Origin: Povalibacter uvarum
GTDB lineage: Bacteria > Pseudomonadota > Gammaproteobacteria > Steroidobacterales > Steroidobacteraceae
DNA: 64,000 nucleotides
NCBI RefSeq assembly: GCF_014202975.1
Contig: NZ_JACHHZ010000004.1
Location: 62,001 to 126,000 of the forward strand
Direction of reading: 5' to 3'
Positions 30,845 to 37,588 of this stretch are shown here, in pieces. The notes under the pieces were generated by a model. It did not search any database. It saw only the letters and a program-made list of their open reading frames with translations, and had not been told where the DNA came from. The first letter of the stretch is position 1, and every line of letters starts with the position of its first letter. The translations under genes and the position numbers were made by a program.

Positions 30845-32263
30845 ATGCCAGCGGTCAAGCCCTACGATGAAATGCATGCGGAAGACGGGAGTGTTCGTGA
30901 GCACTACCGGACGTTCTCGTCATGGCTCGACCGGACCCCGAAGGATCGGGTGGCCCAGAAACGCACGGAAGCCGACTCCCTCTTTCACCGCGTCGGCATC
31001 ACCTTCGCGGTTTACGGCGAAGAGGCGGGCACCGAACGGCTGATCCCGTTCGACATCGTTCCCCGGATCATTCCCGCGCAGGAGTGGCAGCACCTCGCCG
31101 CCGGCCTGCGCCAGCGCGTGCGCGCTCTCAACGCGTTCATCGCTGACATCTACCACGACCAGAACATCCTCGCGGCGGGCCGCATTCCGGCCGAGCAGGT
31201 CCTGTGCAACGGGCAATATCGTCCGGAGATGCAGGGCGTCGATGTTCCCGGCTCGATCTACGCGCATATCGCCGGTATCGACGTCGTGCGCGCGGGGCGC
31301 GGCGAGTTCTACGTGCTCGAAGACAACCTGCGCGTTCCGTCCGGCGTGTCGTACATGCTCGAAGACCGCCGCATGATGATGCGATTGTTTCCCGAGCTGT
31401 TCGCGCAGCACTCGATCGCGCCCGTCGAGCACTATCCCGACCTTCTGCTCGAGAATCTGCGCAGCGTAGCGCCGCATGGCGTGAACGATCCGACGGTCGT
31501 GCTGCTCACACCGGGCGCCTATAACAGCGCGTACTTCGAGCACGCGTTTCTCGCGCAGCAGATGGGCATCGAACTCGTCGAAGGCCAGGATCTCTACGTC
31601 GAAGACGAGTTCCTCTATATGCGTACGACGCGCGGTCCCCAGCGTGTCGATGTGATCTATCGACGCATCGACGACGATTTTCTCGATCCGCTCGCGTTTC
31701 GTCCCGACACGATGCTGGGCGTTCCTGGTCTCTTGTCCGCGTATCGTGCGGGACGAGTCACGATCGCGAACGCGATCGGCACCGGTGTCGCCGACGACAA
31801 GTCGATCTATCCCTACGTGCCGGAGATGATCCGCTTCTATCTCGGCGAAGAGCCGCTGCTGTCGAACGTGCCGACGTACGTGCTCAGGCGCAAGGAAGAT
31901 CTCGACTACACGCTCGCCCATCTGAATGAGCTCGTCGTGAAGGAAGTCCACGGCGCCGGCGGCTACGGAATGCTCATCGGCCCCGCCGCGACGACGGCGC
32001 AGATCGAAGAGTTCCGGCAGCGAATCCTGCGCAATCCCGAGAAGTACATCGCCCAGCCGACACTCTCGCTTTCGGCTTGTCCCACCTTCGTCGATCAGGG
32101 CATCGCGCCGCGACACCTCGATCTGCGCCCGTTCGTTCTGTCGGGCAGCGAGGTCACGCTCGTGCCGGGTGGATTGACGCGAGTGGCGCTGCGCGAAGGA
32201 TCGCTGGTCGTGAACTCGTCCCAGGGCGGCGGCACGAAAGATACGTGGGTGCTGGAAAAATAA
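30845..32263 (+). CDS. Circularly permuted ATP-grasp type 2 protein (COG2308)
   Basis: The product is 472 residues. It matches the circularly permuted ATP-grasp family: GRGEFYVLEDNLRVPSGVSYMLEDRRMMMRLFPELF, LTPGAYNSAYFEHAFLAQQMGIELVEGQDL, LVVKEVHGAGGYGMLIGP and RPFVLSGSEVTLVPGGLTRVAL. ATP-grasp enzymes form amide or peptide-like bonds through acyl-phosphates. In bacterial genomes this family is almost always encoded with alpha-E, transglutaminase and Anbu genes, exactly as here. The substrate is unknown. It ends 3 bp before the alpha-E gene, consistent with one operon. Confidence 0.92.
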   Translation: MPAVKPYDEMHAEDGSVREHYRTFSSWLDRTPKDRVAQKRTEADSLFHRVGITFAVYGEEAGTERLIPFDIVPRIIPAQEWQHLAAGLRQRVRALNAFIADIYHDQNILAAGRIPAEQVLCNGQYRPEMQGVDVPGSIYAHIAGIDVVRAGRGEFYVLEDNLRVPSGVSYMLEDRRMMMRLFPELFAQHSIAPVEHYPDLLLENLRSVAPHGVNDPTVVLLTPGAYNSAYFEHAFLAQQMGIELVEGQDLYVEDEFLYMRTTRGPQRVDVIYRRIDDDFLDPLAFRPDTMLGVPGLLSAYRAGRVTIANAIGTGVADDKSIYPYVPEMIRFYLGEEPLLSNVPTYVLRRKEDLDYTLAHLNELVVKEVHGAGGYGMLIGPAATTAQIEEFRQRILRNPEKYIAQPTLSLSACPTFVDQGIAPRHLDLRPFVLSGSEVTLVPGGLTRVALREGSLVVNSSQGGGTKDTWVLEK

Positions 32264-32266
32264 TCG

Positions 32267-33214
32267 ATGCTGAGTCGCACCGCCGATCACCTCTACTGGA
32301 TGGCGCGCTACACCGAGCGTGCCGAGAATCTCGCGCGCATGCTCGAGGTGAACTACCGGATGTCACTGCTCCCGCAGGGATCCGAGATCGTCGAGCAAGG
32401 CTGGATCGCGACGCTCACCATCATCGGATTGATGGATGCATTCAAGCAGCGCTACGGCGCGGTGACGCCAGCGAACGCGATCGCGTTCCTCGTATTCGAT
32501 CGCGACAACCCGATGAGCATCTACAGCTGCGTTCGAGCCGCGCGTGAGAACGCTCGCGCAGTGCGAGGCACGCTGACGTCGGAGATCTGGGAGAGCATCA
32601 ACGCGACGTGGCTCGAGATGCGTGTCGCTGGCATGCGTCCTTCGTCGGAAGCGGAGGTCGGCAACTTCTTCGAGTGGGTAAAGTATCGATCGCACCTGAC
32701 CCGCGGCGTCGTGCAGGGCACGATGCTTCGCGACGAAGCGTGGCATTTCACCTGGCTGGGTACTTACCTCGAACGCTCGGACAGCACCGCCCGGATTCTC
32801 GATGTGAAGTATCACTTGTTGCTGCCGCGAGGCGAGAAGGCCGGCGGCGCTGCCGACTACTATCAGTGGGGCGCGCTGCTCAACTCCGTGTCTGCGTTCG
32901 AGATCTATCGCCGCGTCTATCGCGATCTCATCACGCCGCGTCGCGTTGCCGAATTGCTGGTGCTCAGAGCTGACATGCCGCGATCGCTGCATCGCTGTGT
33001 TTCTCAGGTCTACACACATCTGACCGCGGTGCGTAACTCGCAATCCGCCGAGACGGAACGCCGCGCAGGCGAACTGCATGCCTCGCTGCTCTTCGGGCGC
33101 ATCGAACACATTTTCGAACTGGGTCTGCACGAGTATCTCGTGCAGTTCATGGGGCGCACGCGCGACCTGGGCGAGCGCGTCTCTCGCGACTTCCTTGTCT
33201 CGTCCGCGGATTGA
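32267..33214 (+). CDS. Alpha-E domain protein (DUF403)
   Basis: The product is 315 residues, all helical. It begins MLSRTADHLYWMARYTERAENLARMLEV, the hallmark of the alpha-E family, and ends HIFELGLHEYLVQFMGRTRDLGERVSRDFL. Conserved Arg/Glu pairs (YTERAEN, TYLERSDSTARILDVKYH) suggest a nucleotide- or metabolite-binding surface. Enzymatic activity has not been established for this family as far as I know. It sits between the ATP-grasp gene (3 bp) and the transglutaminase gene (124 bp, containing a long inverted repeat). Confidence 0.93.
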   Translation: MLSRTADHLYWMARYTERAENLARMLEVNYRMSLLPQGSEIVEQGWIATLTIIGLMDAFKQRYGAVTPANAIAFLVFDRDNPMSIYSCVRAARENARAVRGTLTSEIWESINATWLEMRVAGMRPSSEAEVGNFFEWVKYRSHLTRGVVQGTMLRDEAWHFTWLGTYLERSDSTARILDVKYHLLLPRGEKAGGAADYYQWGALLNSVSAFEIYRRVYRDLITPRRVAELLVLRADMPRSLHRCVSQVYTHLTAVRNSQSAETERRAGELHASLLFGRIEHIFELGLHEYLVQFMGRTRDLGERVSRDFLVSSAD

Positions 33215-33225
33215 GAGCCGGAATC

Positions 33226-33316
33226 GGAATTTCCACGGGTGCACGGGGAAACACGGGGTCGGAGTGATCGATCTTCCTTGCCCCGTGATACCCGTGCTCC
33301 CCGTGGAAAATCTTCC
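33226..33316. repeat. Intergenic inverted repeat, CCCCGTGG family, copy 3
   Basis: TTTCCACGGGTGCACGGGG plus AAACACGGGG on the left (33226-33258) is mirrored on the right (33281-33316) by CCCCGTGATACCCGTG, CTCCCCGTGGAAA and ATCTTCC with a few mismatches. It is inside the Anbu operon, between the alpha-E and transglutaminase genes. The right arm is nearly identical to that of copy 2 (26071-26099). Confidence 0.8.
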
Positions 33317-33338
33317 TTCTTCGATTGAGGTCCTGAGC

Positions 33339-34145
33339 ATGCAACTGCATATCCGCCACGAAACGCTCTATCGCTACGGCGAGCCCGTGAAGCGCAGCGT
33401 TCAGAACCTGCGGCTCACGCCGCGGCGCGATCCGGTGCAGCGGGCGCTCGACTGGAGCATCAGTGCGCCGGGACGTCAGCATGAACAGATCGACGCGTAC
33501 GGCAACGTCGTGCATCTGCTCACGCTCGATGAGCCGCATCGGGAGATTCGCATCGTCGTGCAAGGCATCGTCGAGACGCAGGACACCGAAGGCGAGCCGA
33601 TGCCGAACGAGGGTAAGCTGTCGCCGCTCACGTATCTGGCCGAGACGAATCTCACTCGCGCCGACGCGGCGCTCCAGGAGTTTGCAGTCGAGCGCATGCC
33701 GCGATCGGGCGATCGAAGGGCGGGGCTGCTGCGATTGGCGAACGCCGTGAGCGACACGATTGGCTACGAAAGCGGCGCAACGGACGTGCACGAATCCGCC
33801 GCTCGCGCCTTCAGCCGCGGCAAAGGGGTCTGCCAGGATCATGCGCATGTGTTCATCGCATGCTGTCGCGCCAGTGGCATTCCAGCGCGCTACGTCAGTG
33901 GCTACGTCTACACTGGAAAAGATGGCGAAGTCGCGAGTCACGCCTGGGCTGATGCCTGGCTGGGCCCGGATCACGGCTGGATCCCGATCGATGTGACGCA
34001 TCGAACCTTCGTTGGCGGTCGCCACTGCAGGCTCGCCGTCGGTCGCGACTATCTGGATGCGTGTCCTGTCCGGGGCGTTCGCAGGGGCGGCGGTCCTGAA
34101 GAGATGCAGGTGGCGGTGATCGTGGCGGCGTCCGCGCAGCAGTGA
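33339..34145 (+). CDS. Transglutaminase-like cysteine protease/peptidase of the Anbu cluster
   Basis: The product is 268 residues from the ATG at 33339. An N-terminal beta-rich domain (MQLHIRHETLYRYGEPVKRSVQNLRLTPR) is typical of bacterial transglutaminase family proteins. The catalytic triad is visible: Cys in SRGKGVCQDHAHVFIACCR, His in ASHAWADAWL and Asp in GWIPIDVTH. No signal peptide, so it acts in the cytoplasm. In this gene context it probably cleaves or forms an amide bond in a small peptide-like product made by the ATP-grasp protein (inference). Confidence 0.92.
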   Translation: MQLHIRHETLYRYGEPVKRSVQNLRLTPRRDPVQRALDWSISAPGRQHEQIDAYGNVVHLLTLDEPHREIRIVVQGIVETQDTEGEPMPNEGKLSPLTYLAETNLTRADAALQEFAVERMPRSGDRRAGLLRLANAVSDTIGYESGATDVHESAARAFSRGKGVCQDHAHVFIACCRASGIPARYVSGYVYTGKDGEVASHAWADAWLGPDHGWIPIDVTHRTFVGGRHCRLAVGRDYLDACPVRGVRRGGGPEEMQVAVIVAASAQQ

Positions 34146-34187
34146 AGTGAAGCGAGTTCTGAAGGCAATTCCAAAGGCGGAATCCCA

Positions 34188-34925
34188 ATGACTTATTGCG
34201 TAGGCATCCTGCTCGATGCGGGAATGGTGTTTCTCGCGGATTCGAGGACGAATGCAGGCGTCGACCAGATCAGCACCTTCCGGAAGATCTCCGTATTCGA
34301 GAAGCCCGGCGAACGCGTGATGGTGCTCATGAGCGCGGGGAACCTCGCGATCTCGCAGGCGCTGAACAACTCACTGCGCAACAAGACGCTCGCTACGGAC
34401 GGCGACAGCCTGTTCACGGCTCAGGACATGTTCGCCGCTGCCCGGCATGTGGGTGACACGCTGCGTGAAGTGCATCGGTACGATGCAGAGGCGCTCAAGG
34501 ATCACAACATCGAGTTCAATGCGTCGCTGGTCTTCGGCGGCCAGATCGGGCGTGAACCGCCGCGGCTCTTCTGCATCTACGCCGCCGGCAACTTCATCGA
34601 GGCGACGCCGGACACGCCGTACTTTCAGATCGGCGAGTCGAAGTACGGCAAACCGATCCTAGATCGTGTCGTAAGTCGCAGCACCAGCGTCGCGCAGGCC
34701 GCGAAATGCGCGTTGATCTCGATGGATTCGACGATCCGCTCCAACCTGTCGGTTGGGTTGCCGCTGGATCTGCTGAGTATTCATCGCGACGGTCTGCGCG
34801 TGCAGAGCCACGTGAGCATCAACGAGGATCACGACTACTTCAGGATGATCCGCACGCGCTGGAGCGAGAGTCTCCGGCACGCATTCCACGAACTGCCGGA
34901 CCCGGAGTGGATGAGGCGGAGCTGA
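34188..34925 (+). CDS. Anbu, bacterial ancestral proteasome beta-like peptidase
   Basis: The product is 245 residues. The N-terminus TYCVGILLDAGMVFLADSRTNAGVDQI places a Thr directly after Met as the predicted N-terminal nucleophile. The Ntn-hydrolase core continues with FEKPGERVMVLMSAGNLAISQAL, IEFNASLVFGGQIG, LFCIYAAGNFIEAT and SVGLPLDLLSIHRDGL. Anbu subunits assemble into open or helical rings and are related to HslV and 20S proteasome subunits. There is no HslU-like unfoldase next to it; the partners are ATP-grasp, alpha-E and transglutaminase. The physiological substrate is unknown. Confidence 0.93.
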   Translation: MTYCVGILLDAGMVFLADSRTNAGVDQISTFRKISVFEKPGERVMVLMSAGNLAISQALNNSLRNKTLATDGDSLFTAQDMFAAARHVGDTLREVHRYDAEALKDHNIEFNASLVFGGQIGREPPRLFCIYAAGNFIEATPDTPYFQIGESKYGKPILDRVVSRSTSVAQAAKCALISMDSTIRSNLSVGLPLDLLSIHRDGLRVQSHVSINEDHDYFRMIRTRWSESLRHAFHELPDPEWMRRS

Positions 34926-34930
34926 GTCGC

Positions 34931-35755
34931 CTACTTCTTCTTTCCCCTCGGCACGGGCACCCAGCCCAGCTCCTTGCTGATTTCGTCGGCGGCGCTCGTG
35001 ACAGTGCCGATCAGTTCGTTCATCCGGGCGTCGTCCATGTATTGGGCGACGCTCGCGACGCTGATCGCGGCGACGATCCGGCCGGATTCGTCCCGCACCG
35101 GTGCGCCGACGCAGCGAATCCGGTCTTCATTCTCTTCGAGATCGAACGAGTAACCGCCCGCGGCATACGTTCGCATGTTGTCGACCCACTCTTGGAATTT
35201 GCCGGCGGGATGATGACCTCGCCCCGCTTCGGCTTCGAAGTGAGCTCGCCATTCATCTCGGGAACTGTCGAGCAGCAGAGCTTTGCCCAGGCCCGTCGAG
35301 CACAGCGGGTGGCGTTCGCCCACGCGTGAGCTGATATCAATGCGTCGCCTCCCCGGGATCTTGTCGACGTAGAGCGCCTTGTTGCCGTCGAGAAGTCCGA
35401 GGTGGACCGTGTCCTCCGTCTGTTCCGCGAGCTTCTCGAGCACTGGCCGGGCGACTCTCGGCAGATCGATCTGCTGCCGGGCGGAGTACCCCAGCTCCAG
35501 CAGCTTCGCGCCGAGCATGTAGCCCTCGCGCGGCACGAACTTCAGGTAGCCCCGATCGACCAGCGCCGACGCCAGCCGGTGCACCGTGCTGCGATTCAAC
35601 TGAAGCATCGTCGACAACTCCGCCAGGGCCACCGGCCCCGCCGTCACTGCTTCCAGCAAATCGAGACCGCGCAGCAGCGTCTGGCTGCCAGCCGGCGCCG
35701 CGGACGGCTTTGCCGCCTTCGCGGAGGCCTCTATTGACCGTGAGTTGTTTCTCAT
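34931..35755 (-). CDS. IclR-family transcriptional regulator
   Basis: The product is 274 residues. A winged helix-turn-helix at about residues 25-85 (LLRGLDLLEAVTAGPVALAELSTMLQLNRSTVHRLASALVDRGYL) is followed by the IclR effector domain (LLDGNKALYVDKIPGRRRIDISSRVGERHPLCSTGLGKALL...RCVGAPVRDESGRIVAAISVAS). It is divergent from the FAH-SDR genes of the sugar-acid island. A direct repeat of TCTCATATA overlaps its own start codon, and a matching inverted repeat precedes the TonB receptor gene. It is therefore the likely local regulator of this catabolic island, responding to a pathway intermediate. The 5 bp gap to the Anbu stop (convergent) is accidental packing. Confidence 0.92.
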   Translation of the reverse strand: MRNNSRSIEASAKAAKPSAAPAGSQTLLRGLDLLEAVTAGPVALAELSTMLQLNRSTVHRLASALVDRGYLKFVPREGYMLGAKLLELGYSARQQIDLPRVARPVLEKLAEQTEDTVHLGLLDGNKALYVDKIPGRRRIDISSRVGERHPLCSTGLGKALLLDSSRDEWRAHFEAEAGRGHHPAGKFQEWVDNMRTYAAGGYSFDLEENEDRIRCVGAPVRDESGRIVAAISVASVAQYMDDARMNELIGTVTSAADEISKELGWVPVPRGKKK

Positions 35756-35776
35756 ATAGAAATGCTATCTCATATA
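35750..35776. promoter_or_regulatory. Predicted IclR operator 1 (between regulator and FAH gene)
   Basis: TCTCATATA occurs twice as a direct repeat (35750-35758 and 35768-35776). The second lies within the 13-mer GCTATCTCATATA (35764-35776), which recurs on the opposite strand at 37473-37485-type spacing upstream of the TonB receptor. The first copy overlaps the start codon of the regulator, implying autoregulation. AT-rich against a very GC-rich background. Confidence 0.65.
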
Positions 35777-35811
35777 TCGGGACTATTCGAACAAGGTCAT
35801 CCCATCACGCC

Positions 35812-36675
35812 ATGAAACTCTGTCGCTACGGACCGCGGGGGAACGAACAGCCTGGCCTCGTCGATGCGACCGGCACGCTGCGGAGCCTGTCGGCCCATTT
35901 CGATGACCTGACGGCCGCGAATATTACAGCGGAGGGCCTCGCAAAACTCCGGTCCATCGATCCGTCGACCCTGCCGGTCGTCCAGGGGCCGGTGCGGTAC
36001 GGCCTGCCGTTCACGGGGACGCGGCAGTTCATCGCAATCGGTCTCAACTATGCCGATCACGCCGCCGAATCGAACATGGCGATCCCGAAGGAGCCCGTCG
36101 TTTTCACCAAGGCCGTGAGCTGCCTGCAGGGGCCGAATGACGACGTGATGATTCCGCGCGACTCCGTGAAGACCGACTGGGAAGTCGAGCTCGGGATCGT
36201 CATCGGCAAGCGCGCTTCCTATGTCGAGGAAAGCGCCGCGATGGACTGCGTCGCCGGCTATTGCGTAGTCCACGACGTCAGCGAGCGCGAGTACCAGCTC
36301 GAGCGCGGCGGTTCCTGGGACAAGGGCAAGGGTTGCGCGACCTTCGGCCCGGTCGGGCCGTGGCTCGTCACGCGCGATGAGATTCCGGATCCGCAACAGC
36401 TCGATCTCTGGCTCGAGGTCAACGGCGAGCGCGAGCAGCACGGCAATACGCGAACGATGATCTTCGGTGTCGCGACGCTGGTGAGCTACCTCAGCCGGTT
36501 CGTCGTCCTGCTTCCCGGCGACATCATCACCACGGGCACACCGCCCGGCGTGGGCATGGGAAAGCAGCCGCCTCGCTTTCTGCGTGCCGGCGACAGCGTG
36601 CGCCTCGGCATAGAAAAACTCGGTATTCAGCAGCAGCGGATCGTCGGCTGGGCCGCAGCAGGAGTTGCCCCGTGA
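35812..36675 (+). CDS. FAH-family hydrolase, probable 2,4-diketo-3-deoxy-L-rhamnonate hydrolase
   Basis: The product is 287 residues from the ATG at 35812. The fumarylacetoacetate-hydrolase fold is clear: IAIGLNYADHAAESNM, the metal site around DWEVELGIVIGKRASYV, SEREYQLERGGSWDKGKGCATFGPVGPWLV and TGTPPGVGMGKQPPRFLRAGDSV. In non-phosphorylating L-rhamnose and L-fucose pathways, such an enzyme (LRA6 type) cleaves the 2,4-diketo-3-deoxy acid to pyruvate and L-lactate. The presence of rhmD, an SDR and an L-lactate dehydrogenase-like gene in the island supports that role. The downstream SDR gene overlaps by 4 bp (GTGA). Other FAH-family activities (isomerase or ureidoglycolate lyase types) are possible. 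Confidence 0.85.
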   Translation: MKLCRYGPRGNEQPGLVDATGTLRSLSAHFDDLTAANITAEGLAKLRSIDPSTLPVVQGPVRYGLPFTGTRQFIAIGLNYADHAAESNMAIPKEPVVFTKAVSCLQGPNDDVMIPRDSVKTDWEVELGIVIGKRASYVEESAAMDCVAGYCVVHDVSEREYQLERGGSWDKGKGCATFGPVGPWLVTRDEIPDPQQLDLWLEVNGEREQHGNTRTMIFGVATLVSYLSRFVVLLPGDIITTGTPPGVGMGKQPPRFLRAGDSVRLGIEKLGIQQQRIVGWAAAGVAP

Positions 36676-37421
36676 GCTTTTTCCCTAATCGATTTGCCGG
36701 GCGAACCGCAATCGTAACCGGCGGGGCTTCCGGATTGGGTCTCAGGACCGCAAGCCGCATCGTGCGCGAGGGCGGGCGCGTTTCCCTGTGGGACATCAAT
36801 GCGGATGTGCTTCGGGAAGCGAAGGGCGCCGTCGGTGCAGATCACGTGGTGGTGCTGGATGTCTCCGATCCGCAAGCGGTCAGCCGGGCAGCGCAAACGA
36901 CGCATGACGCGCTCGGCAAGGTCGACATTCTCATCGGCAGCGCGGGGATCACCGGCGCGACGCGGCCTGTTGACGAATTTCCGATCGAGAGCTGGCAACG
37001 CGTGATCGACGTCAATCTCAATGGTCTCTTCTACTGCTGCCGCGAAATCGTGCCGATGCTGGTGCGCAACGGGTACGGGCGGATCGTCAACGTGGCATCC
37101 GTGGCGGGCAAGGAGGGCAATCCCAACGCCTCCGCGTACTCGGCGTCGAAGGCCGGCGTGATCGGCCTCACCAAGTCGCTGGGCAAAGAGCTCGCGACGC
37201 GCAATGTGCTGGTCAACTGCATCACGCCCGCGACGTTCGAAAGCCCGATCCTTTCGCAGTTGCCTCAAAGCCAGGTCGAGTACATGCGCTCCAAGATTCC
37301 GATGGGGCGCCTCGGCGATGTCGAGGAAAGCGTCGCCCTCGTGTGCTGGCTCGCCAGCGAAGAGTGCTCGTTCTCCACCGGCGCGACCTTCGACATCTCG
37401 GGAGGCCGCACGACTTTCTGA
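36672..37421 (+). CDS. SDR oxidoreductase, probable 2-keto-3-deoxy-L-rhamnonate/fuconate 4-dehydrogenase
   Basis: The product is 249 residues from a GTG at 36672 overlapping the FAH stop by 4 bp; GGAG lies seven bases before it. Classical short-chain dehydrogenase: TGGASGLGLRT nucleotide loop, Asp in LWDINADVL (NAD preference), VNVASVAGKEG with the catalytic Ser replaced in context by ASVAG, YSASKAGVIGL (Tyr-Lys pair) and ending CSFSTGATFDISGGRTTF. Enzymes of this type oxidise the 4-hydroxyl of 2-keto-3-deoxy sugar acids before FAH-type hydrolysis. The coupled arrangement with the hydrolase makes this assignment attractive but not proven. Confidence 0.85.
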   Translation: MSFFPNRFAGRTAIVTGGASGLGLRTASRIVREGGRVSLWDINADVLREAKGAVGADHVVVLDVSDPQAVSRAAQTTHDALGKVDILIGSAGITGATRPVDEFPIESWQRVIDVNLNGLFYCCREIVPMLVRNGYGRIVNVASVAGKEGNPNASAYSASKAGVIGLTKSLGKELATRNVLVNCITPATFESPILSQLPQSQVEYMRSKIPMGRLGDVEESVALVCWLASEECSFSTGATFDISGGRTTF

Positions 37422-37456
37422 TCGGAAAATGCCTACCGCCCGATCGGTGGCAGGCA

Positions 37457-37493
37457 TTGACTATGTTCTTTATATGAGATAGCGTCTCATATA
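37457..37493 (+). promoter_or_regulatory. Predicted IclR operator 2 and promoter before the TonB receptor
   Basis: TATATGAGA (37471-37479) and TCTCATATA (37485-37493) form a perfect 9 bp inverted repeat with 5 bp between. The half-sites equal those at 35750-35776. A TTGACT hexamer at 37457-37462 lies just upstream and TAGCGT occurs 17 bp later, so the operator would overlap the promoter. About 95 bp remain to the receptor start. Regulation by the nearby IclR protein is inferred from this match. Confidence 0.65.
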
Positions 37494-37588
37494 GTGGGAT
37501 TGAAAATATGTAGAGCGACAACGGAGGGACCCGACGGTCGATGCCGTGAGGCACGCCGCGCCAGACCACAACCAACCAGGGGGTTTGC

